A DNA stretch of 24,977 nt from CAVSUR01 sp052143655 (GTDB lineage Bacteria > Actinomycetota > Actinomycetes > Streptosporangiales > Streptosporangiaceae), in NCBI GenBank assembly GCA_052143655.1, contig JBKQSL010000088.1, forward strand, positions 1 through 24,977, given 5' to 3'. The notes beneath the pieces were generated by a model, which was not told where the DNA came from, did no database searches, and saw only the letters and a list, made by a program, of their open reading frames with translations. Positions 1 through 6,656 of this stretch are shown one piece after another; the first letter of the stretch is position 1, and each line of letters opens with the position of its first letter. A program made the translations under genes and the position numbers.

Positions 1-109
1 CGGGGTACGATGCTCGACGACCGCAGCAGTCCTGCCTTAGTGGCCATGTCCATGGTCGTCCCGGTGCCGCGCCGGGCAGTCAGGAGCCCCGAGCCCGGAG
101 AACGATGAC

Positions 110-523
110 ATGGCCCGGCTGACCCGCCAGGATTTCGAGAAGCTGCTGGCCTTCCGCGTCAGCCTGCGGAGCTTCCAGCGGTGGAGCGAGGACCAGGCGC
201 AGGCAGTCGGCGTGACTCATGTCCAGCATCAGCTGCTGGTGGCGATCAAGGGACATCCCGGGGACATGCCGCCAACCGTCGGCGACCTGGCGCACCACCT
301 GCTGCTGCGGCCGCACAGTGCCGTCGAGCTCGTCGACCGCGCCGAGTCGGCCGGGCTGGTCGAGCGGGTGCCCGACACCGAGGACGGCCGGGTCGTGCGG
401 GTCCAGCTCACCCGGCAGGGCGACAAGATCGTGCAGCAGCTGACCCCGGCGCACCTGGACCGGCTGCATGAGCTGGCGAAGGTGCTGGACGATCTCGTCA
501 GCGGGCACGACAGGCTGGCCTAG
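110..523 (+). CDS. MarR-family transcriptional regulator
   Basis: A 137-residue winged-helix regulator of normal MarR length. Seen: an N-terminal dimerisation helix, a recognition region at about residues 55-80 (VGDLAHHLLLRPHSAVELVDRA) and the MarR wing DTEDGRVVRVQLT at about 90-102 with the conserved D-x-x-D-x-R pattern. Family knowledge: MarR dimers bind palindromic operators and release DNA on binding small aromatic or phenolic ligands. The ATG at 110 has a GGAG at 97-100 nine bases upstream, so this start is well supported. It precedes a monooxygenase-like gene and an alcohol dehydrogenase in the same direction and could control them, but I see no clear palindromic operator in the 88-base gap after it. 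Function as MarR is confident; the ligand is unknown. Confidence 0.93.
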   Translation: MARLTRQDFEKLLAFRVSLRSFQRWSEDQAQAVGVTHVQHQLLVAIKGHPGDMPPTVGDLAHHLLLRPHSAVELVDRAESAGLVERVPDTEDGRVVRVQLTRQGDKIVQQLTPAHLDRLHELAKVLDDLVSGHDRLA

Positions 524-611
524 AGGCCGGCCGTATGGGCCAGTGCAGGCCGCCGGGGTTCCGGCGATGCGGGTATGCCCCGGCAGGGCCAGGCTGTAGC
601 AGGATGAGGGC

Positions 612-950
612 ATGCTGGTCGTTCATGTTCAGGTCCGGGTCCAGCCAGACCGGATCGGCGATTTCCTGGCCGCCACGCTGGCCAATGCCCGGGCCTCACT
701 GACTGAGCCAGGCGTGCTGCGGTTCGACGTGCTGCAGGATCGCGACGATCCGGGGCACGCCGTCCTGGTGGAGGTCTACCGCGACGACGAGGCCGCGGCG
801 GCGCACAAGCTGACGCCGCACTATGCCAGCTGGCGCGACACGGTGGCGGAGATGATGGCGCAGCCGCGGGCATCGGCCCGGTACACCGCGGTGTTCCCGG
901 CCGGTGACGCGAGCTGGCAGGCCGCCGGCGCTGACGACAGTGCCAGCTGA
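612..950 (+). CDS. Antibiotic biosynthesis monooxygenase (ABM) domain protein
   Basis: A 112-residue single-domain protein with the dimeric ferredoxin-like ABM fold pattern: a first strand MLVVHVQVRVQPDRIGDF, a helix with NARASLTEPG, the strand LRFDVLQDRDDPGHAVLVEVY and the C-terminal HKLTPHYASWRD segment (about residues 65-77) that is typical of YgiN/LsrG-like members. Such proteins oxidise quinols, handle autoinducer-like substrates or act as heme- or cofactor-independent oxygenases; the substrate cannot be read here. The start ATG 612 has only GAGGGC directly before it. CAGGAT lies six bases upstream and could be a weak -10 for a leaderless mRNA. The stop lies six bases before the dehydrogenase start, so the two are almost certainly co-transcribed and may act on one substrate. 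Confidence 0.85.
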   Translation: MLVVHVQVRVQPDRIGDFLAATLANARASLTEPGVLRFDVLQDRDDPGHAVLVEVYRDDEAAAAHKLTPHYASWRDTVAEMMAQPRASARYTAVFPAGDASWQAAGADDSAS

Positions 951-955
951 CGGCC

Positions 956-2101
956 ATGGCCTTTGACTTCGCCACCGCCGGGCGCATCATTGTCGGCGCT
1001 GGCCGGGCAGCGGAGCTGCCGGCGGTGCTGGCCCGCCTCGGGTCCCGGGCGCTGGTGTGCACCGGCGCGGACCCGGCGCGGCAGGCCGGCCTGCTGGACC
1101 GGCTGGGCCTGCCCGCCGCGGTCTTCCCGGTAGCCGGCGAGCCCACGATCGACGTAGCGCGGGCGGCCGTGGCGGCCGCGCGCGAGCACGGCGCCGACGT
1201 CGTCGCCGCGATCGGCGGCGGTAGCGTCATCGACACCGGCAAGGCCGTGGCCATGCTGCTCGGCAACGGCGGCGACCCGCTGGATTACCTGGAGGTGATC
1301 GGCGCGGGCGCGGCCATAACCCAGCCGGCCGCGCCGTGCGTCGCGGTGCCCACCACGGCGGGCACCGGAGCCGAGGTGACCGCCAACGCCGTGCTCGGCG
1401 CGACGGGCCACGGCATCAAGGCCAGCCTGCGCAGCCCGCTGATGATCCCGCGGGTCGCGCTGGTGGACCCGGAGCTGACCTTTTCCTGCCCGCCGCCGGT
1501 CACCGCCGCCAGCGGCCTGGATGCGCTCACCCAGTGCCTGGAGCCGCTGGTCTCATCCCGGGCCAGCCCGCTGACCGACGGCCTGGCCAGGGAAGGGCTG
1601 CGGCGGGCGGCGGCCGGCCTGCGCGCTGCCTATGCCGACGGCAGTGACCTGCAGGCCCGCACGGAAATGGCCGTATGCGCGCTGCTCGGCGGGATGGCGC
1701 TGGCCAACGCCAAGCTAGGGGCGGTGCACGGGCTGGCCGGCGTCATCGGCGGGACCGCCGCCGTGCCGCACGGAATGGCCTGCGCCGCGCTGCTCGCCCC
1801 GGTCATCGAGGCGAACGTGCGGGCGCTGCGCTCCGGGCCGCCCGGCAGGCGCGCCCTTGACCGGTACGCCGAGGCAGCACAGCTGCTGACCGGGAACCCG
1901 GCTGCCCGGGTCGAGGACGGCCTCGCCTGGATCCGCGAGACGACGGCCCTGCTCGCCGTGCCCGGCCTGGCCGCTTACGGCATTGAGCCGCGGCATGCTG
2001 ACGACATCGCAGCCAAGGCCGCCAGGTCGAGCAGCATGCAGGGCAACCCGGTCCCGCTTACTCACGCCGACCTGCGAGGCATCTGCCTGCAGGCGCTCTG
2101 A
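956..2101 (+). CDS. Iron-containing alcohol dehydrogenase family protein
   Basis: A 381-residue group III (Fe-ADH) dehydrogenase of normal length. Seen: the nucleotide-binding GGGSVIDTGKA at 87-97, PTTAGTGAEVTANAV at 132-146, and a metal site built from D189, H258 (GAVHG) and H272 (PHGM). At the usual second ligand position the motif reads GLDALTQ, with Q193 in place of the common His; the DALTQ form is, from memory, a known subfamily variant rather than a defect. Family members interconvert alcohols and aldehydes or ketones with NAD(P)H; maleylacetate reductases are a related branch, but no feature here picks that activity. The ATG follows the ABM stop by five bases without a Shine-Dalgarno sequence, which suggests translation by reinitiation from the ABM gene. 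Substrate unknown. Confidence 0.92.
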   Translation: MAFDFATAGRIIVGAGRAAELPAVLARLGSRALVCTGADPARQAGLLDRLGLPAAVFPVAGEPTIDVARAAVAAAREHGADVVAAIGGGSVIDTGKAVAMLLGNGGDPLDYLEVIGAGAAITQPAAPCVAVPTTAGTGAEVTANAVLGATGHGIKASLRSPLMIPRVALVDPELTFSCPPPVTAASGLDALTQCLEPLVSSRASPLTDGLAREGLRRAAAGLRAAYADGSDLQARTEMAVCALLGGMALANAKLGAVHGLAGVIGGTAAVPHGMACAALLAPVIEANVRALRSGPPGRRALDRYAEAAQLLTGNPAARVEDGLAWIRETTALLAVPGLAAYGIEPRHADDIAAKAARSSSMQGNPVPLTHADLRGICLQAL

Positions 2102-2335
2102 GCCGCCGCGGTTTTAGCGGGCCCTCGCGGGCATTCGCATATTCATGCAGCTGCCGGCCATCCCTGACCGCGCCGGGCGGGTCAGCCCGCAGGCCAGAGC
2201 CGGACCACGGGCTCGGCCTCGGACCGGGGAGCGCCCCGGCGGCGCCGGCCCGGGCCGCGACGCCAGCCAGTACCCGGCTGGTGTACATGAACGGCGGGGC
2301 GCTGTCGCCTCGCGGTAGGCCGGCGGGCCTGCCGG
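2102..2335. other. Intergenic stretch, no gene seen
   Basis: This gap after the dehydrogenase shows no convincing coding sequence on either strand. A small GC hairpin (GCCC-TCGC-GGGC at about 2120-2131) lies just after the stop and could weakly aid termination. The only other clear signal is the -10 element at the right-hand end. Confidence 0.5.
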
Positions 2336-2341
2336 TACGAT
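2336..2341 (+). promoter_or_regulatory. -10 element TACGAT, predicted leaderless start
   Basis: TACGAT matches the actinobacterial TANNNT -10 pattern and ends six bases before the ATG at 2348. This places the transcription start at the start codon and decides between the two ATGs at 2342 and 2348. No -35 is clear. Confidence 0.55.
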
Positions 2342-2347
2342 ATGCCG

Positions 2348-3193
2348 ATGCCGTCGCGCGCCGTTGACTTCCACGTCCACCTGCCCACGCCGGACTGGCT
2401 GGAGGGCAGCATGGCGGGCTACGTCGAGGCGGCCGAAGCCTACTTCCGCTCGCCCGCACAGCGGGAGTCGCTGAGCGAACTGGCCAGCCGCTACCGGCAG
2501 CTGGACGTGCGCGCGGTGCTGCTCGCCTGGGACGCCGAGACCGCGACCGGCCGACCGCGGGTGCCGAACGAGACCGTGGCCGCCGCCTGCCGCGACTACC
2601 CGGACGCGTTCGTGGGGCTGGGGTCGGTGGATCCGCACAAGGGCGACGCCGTCGACGAGGTCGCGCGCATCGCGGAGCTGGGCCTGCGGGGGGTCAAGTT
2701 CCACCCTTCGCTGCAGGCCTTCGCTCCTGACGACCCGGCGTACTGGCCGGTCTTCGCTGCCTGTGAGCAGCATGCCCTGCTCGCGCTGTTCCACACCGGG
2801 ACCAGCGGCATCGGCGCGCGCCAGCCCGGCGGGCAGGGCATCAGGATCGACTACGCACACCCGCTCAAGCTCGACGCGGTCGCGGCCGCGCATCCGGGCC
2901 TGACCGTGGTGGCAGCCCATTTCGGCTGGCCCTGGCACATGGACCTGGCCGCGGTCGCCCTGCACAAGACCAACGTCTACATCGACATCTCCGGCTGGTC
3001 GCCGCGGCGGATCCCGGCCGAGGTGATCCGCGAGCTGCGCGGGCGGCTCGCCGGCCAGTTCCTGTGGGGCAGCGACTTCCCGTTCTTCACCCCGGCGCGC
3101 TGCCTGGCCGAGCTGGATGAGCTGAGCCTGCCGGACTCGGTGACCAGCCAGCTGCTGTGGGGCAACGCCAGCCGGATCCTCGGGCTCAGCTGA
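2348..3193 (+). CDS. Amidohydrolase-2 family metal-dependent hydrolase/decarboxylase
   Basis: A 281-residue TIM-barrel enzyme of the amidohydrolase-2 (ACMSD/gamma-resorcylate decarboxylase-like) family. Metal-site residues are all visible: H9 and H11 in DFHVHLP, H119 in KFHP, H149 in LFHTG, H191 in AAHFG and D243 in GSDFPF. The C-terminal LLWGNASRILGL is the usual ending of this family, which matches the full length expected. Members decarboxylate or hydrolyse aromatic and lactone acids using one zinc or manganese ion; the precise substrate is not readable. The start at 2348 is preferred over 2342 because the -10 at 2336-2341 then has the spacing seen at other leaderless genes in the window. 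It follows the dehydrogenase in the same direction but has its own promoter. Confidence 0.9.
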   Translation: MPSRAVDFHVHLPTPDWLEGSMAGYVEAAEAYFRSPAQRESLSELASRYRQLDVRAVLLAWDAETATGRPRVPNETVAAACRDYPDAFVGLGSVDPHKGDAVDEVARIAELGLRGVKFHPSLQAFAPDDPAYWPVFAACEQHALLALFHTGTSGIGARQPGGQGIRIDYAHPLKLDAVAAAHPGLTVVAAHFGWPWHMDLAAVALHKTNVYIDISGWSPRRIPAEVIRELRGRLAGQFLWGSDFPFFTPARCLAELDELSLPDSVTSQLLWGNASRILGLS

Positions 3194-3215
3194 CTCCCGC
3201 CGCCGCGAGGCTGTT

Positions 3216-3382
3216 TTAGCCCGGAATCATGTCGAAGGTGTCCGGGTCCGGGCCGGTGCGCTCGTCCCGGTTCAGCGCGCTGATCGCCTCGACGTCGGCG
3301 CCGAACAGCGTCTGCCTGGTGGAGACGTAGTCGCCGTCGTAGCGGGCGGCAGCGGCCAGTGGATGAGGAACAGGTCCACGTA
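3216..3382 (-). pseudogene. Aldo/keto reductase remnant (frameshifted, internally deleted)
   Basis: Reading the minus strand, one frame gives YVDLFLIHWPLP, the aldo/keto reductase motif holding the catalytic histidine. A single missing base near 3347 moves the reading to a second frame that continues ARYDGDYVST-QTLF, as expected in this family. The sequence then jumps to a typical C-terminal end, ADVEAISALN-RDERTGPDPDTFDMIPG, with a stop at 3216-3218. Roughly the middle half of the enzyme and the whole N-terminus are absent. It cannot encode a working reductase. The 2,5-diketo-gluconate-reductase-like branch is the best family guess from the motifs. Confidence 0.7.
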
Positions 3383-3600
3383 CTCAGCCGGTGACCGGCC
3401 CGCGTAGGCCGGCTCGCCGATCCCGTACAGCTGGCGGGCGCCGTCGTGCGCCGCGACGAACTCGCGCCCGGCGCGCGGATGATCCGGGCCGGATTCTCGC
3501 CGACCTCGGCCATGTCAGCGAACTGCGCCTGCCCGGCCGGGCCTAGCTCCCGCCGCAGCAGGCCGATCTTGCCGGCGCGGTCTGGGGCTCGGCCGGCAAA
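3383..3600 (-). pseudogene. MEDS-domain (anti-sigma/sensor-type) remnant fused to the reductase remnant
   Basis: The minus strand upstream of the reductase fragment encodes AGKIGLLRRELG and FADMAEVGENPARIIRA, then after a frameshift near 3470 REFVAAHDGARQLYGIGEP and AYAGRSPAE. This order matches the C-terminal half of MEDS domains found in actinobacterial RsbA-like anti-sigma regulators, where the text normally continues past SPAE with a short conserved helix. Here it runs straight into the reductase motif YVDLFLIHW at 3382. The N-terminal part is too decayed to place. I infer two unrelated genes joined by a deletion, followed by frameshift decay. Confidence 0.6.
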
Positions 3601-3806
3601 CAGCGCGGCCGCCGCGAAGCCGCCGGTGCCAGGCGTCGTGGCCGCCGGCGCGCTGCATCGCGGCCGGCGGCAGGCGGCCTGTGGGACGAAACACAGCGGC
3701 AACTTTCCGGCCTTAGAGTGTGGCGGCGCGGATCGCGGGCAGCATCCCGCCGATGTCACCGCGGCGCGTGCACGGGGAAGTGCACGGGTCTCGGTTCCCT
3801 ACCAAT

Positions 3807-3841
3807 AAGAGCGGTATAGTTACTTGAAAAAGGTCGCTCTT
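3807..3841 (+). promoter_or_regulatory. Sulfotransferase promoter with inverted repeat around the -10
   Basis: TATAGT at 3815-3820 is a good -10. It lies just inside a perfect 7-base inverted repeat, AAGAGCG at 3807-3813 and CGCTCTT at 3835-3841, so a repressor bound there would cover the promoter; as RNA the arms could also form a leader hairpin. No adjacent regulator gene suggests who binds. Confidence 0.45.
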
Positions 3842-3859
3842 GACCATGTGGAGGTTCCG

Positions 3860-4852
3860 GTGGCGTTCCCCGACTTCCTGGTGATCGGTGCCCCCAAAGC
3901 AGGCACGACAGCGCTGCACGCGGCGCTGGCCGCCCATCCCCAGCTGTACATGTCGCCGGTGAAGGAGCCGAAGTTCTTCCTCACCGACGGCCCGCCGCCA
4001 CGCCGTGGCGGCGGGCCTGGCGACGTCCAGACCTGGCGCGAGCACGTCTGGCAGCGCGACAATTACGAGGCGCTGTTCAGCGCGGCGCCGCCGGGCGCGC
4101 TCTGCGGCGAGTCAACGCCGTTCTACCTGCACGACCTGCAGGCGCAGCAGCGCATCAGGAGGCTGATTCCCGATGCCCGGCTGATCGTCACCGTCCGCGA
4201 CCCGGTCGAGCGCGCGCACTCGAACTGGACGCACCTGTGGTCGGCCGGGCTGGAGCCGATTCATGACCTGGCCCGGGCCTGCGCGGCCGAGCCGCGCCGG
4301 GTGGCGGCCGGGTGGAGCGCGTTCTGGGAGTACGTGGGCCTGGGCAAGTACGGTGAGCAGCTGCAGCACCTGTACACCCTGTTCCCGCGCGAGCAGGTGC
4401 TCGTGCTGCGCTACCGCGACATCGTGGACTCGCCGGCCCGGACGCTAGACCAGATCTGCGCGTTCCTGGACGTCAAGCGGGGCATCGTGACAGAGCTGCC
4501 GCGGGAGAACGTGACCGCGCACCCGGATCTCACGCTGACCCACCGGACGGTGGGCCGGGTACTGCGGGCCGGAGCCGCGGTCGGGCGGCACCTGCCCGGC
4601 AGGCTCGGCACCAGCATCACCGACCCGCTGGAACGGCTCCTGCAGCAGAACGGGACACCGCGCCAGCCCGTCACCTGGGAGGAGCGCCAGCAGCTCATCC
4701 CCTACTTCGAGGCGGACGTCCGGCTGCTGGAGTCGGTGCTCGACGCTGATTTCAGCGACTGGCTGCAGCCCCGCGACCGGTCTGGCGGACTGGTCGGCAG
4801 CAGGCCGAGCGGCCAGCGGCAGGCCCGCAACGGACAGGTCCGCGTGCACTGA
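3860..4852 (+). CDS. PAPS-dependent sulfotransferase
   Basis: A 330-residue soluble sulfotransferase of the sulfotransfer_1/heparan-type family. The 5'-phosphosulfate loop is VIGAPKAGTTAL at 8-19 and the 3'-phosphate-binding segment is RDPVERAHSNW at 113-123; KEPKFF at 35-40 and ESTPFYL at 84-90 are also typical. These enzymes transfer sulfate from PAPS to hydroxyl or amino groups of sugars, lipids or small molecules. I prefer GTG 3860 to the TTG at 3824: GGAGG at 3850-3854 lies five bases before it and MAFPDFLVIGAPKAG is the usual family N-terminus. The last roughly 25 residues are polar and probably disordered. No PAPS-synthesis or glycosyltransferase gene is next to it, so the acceptor is unknown. 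It faces a glycosidase-like gene, which could hint at a carbohydrate substrate. Confidence 0.9.
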   Translation: MAFPDFLVIGAPKAGTTALHAALAAHPQLYMSPVKEPKFFLTDGPPPRRGGGPGDVQTWREHVWQRDNYEALFSAAPPGALCGESTPFYLHDLQAQQRIRRLIPDARLIVTVRDPVERAHSNWTHLWSAGLEPIHDLARACAAEPRRVAAGWSAFWEYVGLGKYGEQLQHLYTLFPREQVLVLRYRDIVDSPARTLDQICAFLDVKRGIVTELPRENVTAHPDLTLTHRTVGRVLRAGAAVGRHLPGRLGTSITDPLERLLQQNGTPRQPVTWEERQQLIPYFEADVRLLESVLDADFSDWLQPRDRSGGLVGSRPSGQRQARNGQVRVH

Positions 4853-5040
4853 CCGGGCCGCCCCGTCCGCGCAGCTGCTCAGTGCGGCCTGCCCGGGTGC
4901 GGCCTGCCCGGGTGCGGCCTGCTCAGCGCAGCGCCACGGCTCAGCGGAATGGGAATGCTGGGCGGCCGCTCAGCGCCTCCGGGTGACTCAGCGCAGCCCG
5001 GAGGCTCAGCGCAGCCCGGAGGCTCAGCGCAGCTCGGTCC
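4853..5040. repeat. Tandem repeats between two convergent genes
   Basis: Two repeat groups fill this space. At about 4883-4925 a 15-base unit (GTGCGGCCTGCCCGG) occurs three times, the last copy altered. At 4987-5040 an 18-base unit beginning CTCAGCGCAGCCCGGAGG occurs three times, with more diverged copies to the left at about 4922 and 4970. On the minus strand each 18-base unit contains GCTGCGCTGA, which is the end of the neighbouring glycosidase-like gene including its stop codon. The genuine stop is at 5024-5026, so the repeats are extra copies of the gene end. Confidence 0.7.
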
Positions 5041-5935
5041 GCAGCTCGTGCGCGCCGTCCGCGCGGGTCATCTCGTAGTACAGGAGGGTGCCGCCGCCGG
5101 GCAGCGAGAGCAGGTCGACATACCGCAGGCCGCCGCCGCGGAACGGCGAGGCCGCCAGCGGCGCGGTGCCCTGCGACGTGAGCACCGTGGGCTCGGTGCC
5201 GGTGGCGACGCCGGTGCGCTCCTCATAGTTCTCCGCGGCCGTGGCGCGCCCGTCATAGGTTGCCACGATCATGCCGTCCAGGAACTGGGCGGAGCTCACC
5301 CGGGTGCCGCGCGCGTCCCACCGGCCGGGCCGACCGCTCAGCGCCGTGCCGTGCCAGGTCCACTCGATCCCGTCCGCACTGGTCGCGTAATCGGTGGCCA
5401 TCTGATCGGTCTCGTTCGGGTCGGCCAGCGGGTGGCAGGAGGCCCATAGGTGCCACCTGCCGTCGTGCTGGCGGATGACCGGATCCTTGACGGCGACCTT
5501 AGGGTCGCCGGGCAGCACGACCACCCGGTTGCGGGACTCGAATCCGCCCGGCTCGTCGGCTTCCACCATCTCGACCCGCCAGTGCTTGGTCCCCGGAGTG
5601 GCACAGCTAACGTAGAGCCGCCAGCCGCCCTCGGGAGTCCGCACGAGCGCCGGCCGCTCCAGCGACTCGGTGCCGAATTCATCCTTAGTGAGCGTGCAGA
5701 CGGTCTCGAAGGTGACACCGTCGGCCGATCTGGCGACCGCGATCGCGTAACCGCGGCCCTGCCCGACCGGCCGCCGCAGCCGGTAGGCGAGGTAGATCTG
5801 CCCGTCTGCGCACGCCGCGCTCGCCCCCCCTGCCCAGTGCCCGGGCCCGCTGCCAGGCGGGGAGATAGCCACTACTGACCGGCCCGGATCGGGGAGCGGG
5901 ACATCCGCGTACGTTTCCACTTCACCAGCTTTCAC
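5024..5935 (-). CDS. Beta-propeller glycoside hydrolase-like protein (GH43/GH130-like)
   Basis: A 303-residue protein with the repeating blade motifs of five-bladed propeller glycosidases: LAYRLRRP and YAIAVARSADGVTFE at about 50-75, ESLERPALVRTPEGGWRLYVS at about 90-110, KDPVIRQHDGRWHLWAS at about 150-165 and YATSADGIEWTWHG at about 182-195. The Asp of the KDP motif and the Glu of SLERP are candidate acids, but the family assignment is too loose to name them as catalytic. No signal peptide or membrane segment is seen, so it should act in the cytoplasm on imported sugars or conjugates. GTG 5935 is chosen because TATTAT ends six bases upstream, which predicts a leaderless mRNA; there is no Shine-Dalgarno sequence. 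It stands alone, without transporter or sugar regulator neighbours. Substrate unknown. Confidence 0.75.
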   Translation of the reverse strand: MKAGEVETYADVPLPDPGRSVVAISPPGSGPGHWAGGASAACADGQIYLAYRLRRPVGQGRGYAIAVARSADGVTFETVCTLTKDEFGTESLERPALVRTPEGGWRLYVSCATPGTKHWRVEMVEADEPGGFESRNRVVVLPGDPKVAVKDPVIRQHDGRWHLWASCHPLADPNETDQMATDYATSADGIEWTWHGTALSGRPGRWDARGTRVSSAQFLDGMIVATYDGRATAAENYEERTGVATGTEPTVLTSQGTAPLAASPFRGGGLRYVDLLSLPGGGTLLYYEMTRADGAHELRTELR

Positions 5936-5941
5936 ATAGGA

Positions 5942-5947
5942 ATAATA
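5942..5947 (-). promoter_or_regulatory. -10 element TATTAT, predicted leaderless start
   Basis: On the minus strand TATTAT is followed by six bases and then the GTG of the propeller gene. Spacing equals that of other predicted leaderless genes in this window. Confidence 0.6.
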
Positions 5948-6006
5948 GCCAACAATCGGCCCGGGTGCACGCAGGGCCCCACGGCGGGGCGCTGCGCTGG
6001 GCGCGA

Positions 6007-6043
6007 CTGCGCCTGCGCCTGCCGACGGCAGGCGCAGGCGCAG
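6007..6043. repeat. Perfect 17-bp inverted repeat with 3-base loop
   Basis: CTGCGCCTGCGCCTGCC at 6007-6023 and its exact complement at 6027-6043 are separated by GAC. It would form a very stable hairpin. It lies about 70 bases upstream of the minus-strand propeller gene and 600 bases upstream of the phasin-like gene, at the end of neither. Confidence 0.85.
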
Positions 6044-6105
6044 AGCGTCGACATCGGCAGATTACTCCGACCGGGCAGTTCACGACCGGACGGGCGCACC
6101 GGTAC

Positions 6106-6131
6106 ATCACATCGTGATATGCCACGGCATA
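6106..6131. promoter_or_regulatory. Two adjoining palindromes, possible operator
   Basis: ATCAC-ATC-GTGAT (6106-6118) is followed directly by TATGCC-AC-GGCATA (6118-6131). Both are perfect. They sit in a comparatively AT-rich patch of a GC-rich intergenic region, which is what protein-binding sites look like; no gene start is immediately downstream. Confidence 0.4.
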
Positions 6132-6524
6132 ATTCCAGCCGAGGCCGGCGCTGGCACCGCAAGGCCGCTGCGCCGCGCTTCCCACATGTCAGCCGGGGAA
6201 CGCGCCAGCCCCGGGCCGGACGGGACCGGACCGGGCCGGGGCAGTCCGCCGGGACAACCGGAGCGAGGCCAGTCCGGCCGCCGACCGGGGCGGGCCAGTT
6301 CGCCGGAGGACTGGGGCCCGCCGCAGGCTAGCCCGTCAGCCGGCTGGGACCGGGCCAGTCCGCTGGGCGACGGGGCGCGCGCCGGGAGCGCGGCCAGCAT
6401 GCCGGAACCGTGCCCGGCCCGATGGGATCCTGGAACCTGCCCCGATGGGATTCCGGAACTTGCCCGGCGCGGGAGGCATCCCCGGAAGCTGGCCAACGCG
6501 GCGGCATCCCGGACCTGCCCGCCC

Positions 6525-6586
6525 CGGCTGCTGCGGCCCGGTACCCGCGATTAACCGGCTGCCGCGGCCCGGTACCCGCGATTAAC
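6525..6586 (+). repeat. 31-bp direct repeat, two copies, one mismatch
   Basis: Two head-to-tail copies (6525-6555 and 6556-6586), each containing GGCCCGGTACCCGCGATTAAC, differ only at the eighth base. They end 36 bases before the -10 of the phasin-like gene, so they may be activator or repressor sites or simply a recent duplication. Confidence 0.8.
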
Positions 6587-6621
6587 TTGCCGTGTGCTTA
6601 GGATTTCATGCGGCCGCTTGA

Positions 6622-6652
6622 TATAGTTTGCTAGAAGAACTTATGAGGAGGA
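6622..6652 (+). promoter_or_regulatory. Phasin-gene promoter and strong ribosome binding site
   Basis: TATAGT at 6622-6627 is the -10; TTAGGA at 6598-6603, 18 bases upstream, is a weak -35 candidate. AGGAGGA at 6646-6652 lies four bases from the ATG at 6657 and is the strongest Shine-Dalgarno sequence in the window, which fits an abundant structural protein. Confidence 0.6.
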
Positions 6653-6656
6653 CTCC

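Larger units (their letters stand above)
5948..6656. other. Long gene-free region with hairpins and repeats
   Basis: No ORF here has protein-like composition: the longest plus-strand frame (6114-6554) is low-complexity Gly/Pro/Arg sequence without any family resemblance. The region holds a perfect 17-base hairpin (6007-6043), two adjoining palindromes (6106-6131), about four degenerate copies of a CCAGTCCGCCGG-like block (6240-6370), repeats around GATGGGAT...GGAACNTGCC (6405-6465), and a 31-base direct repeat (6525-6586) next to the phasin promoter. Confidence 0.6.

Noticed and set aside
2977..3759. A 260-codon minus-strand ORF across the remnant region
   Set aside because: It stitches together several frames of the decayed MEDS/reductase chimera and antisense of the amidohydrolase; only the fragments listed have family-like sequence.
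6007..6043. Hairpin considered as an intrinsic terminator
   Set aside because: No gene ends at it on either strand and no U-run follows, so a terminator call is not supported.
6114..6554. A 146-codon plus-strand ORF in the large intergenic region
   Set aside because: Only Gly/Pro/Arg/Ser-rich low-complexity sequence made of DNA repeats, without RBS or known motif.
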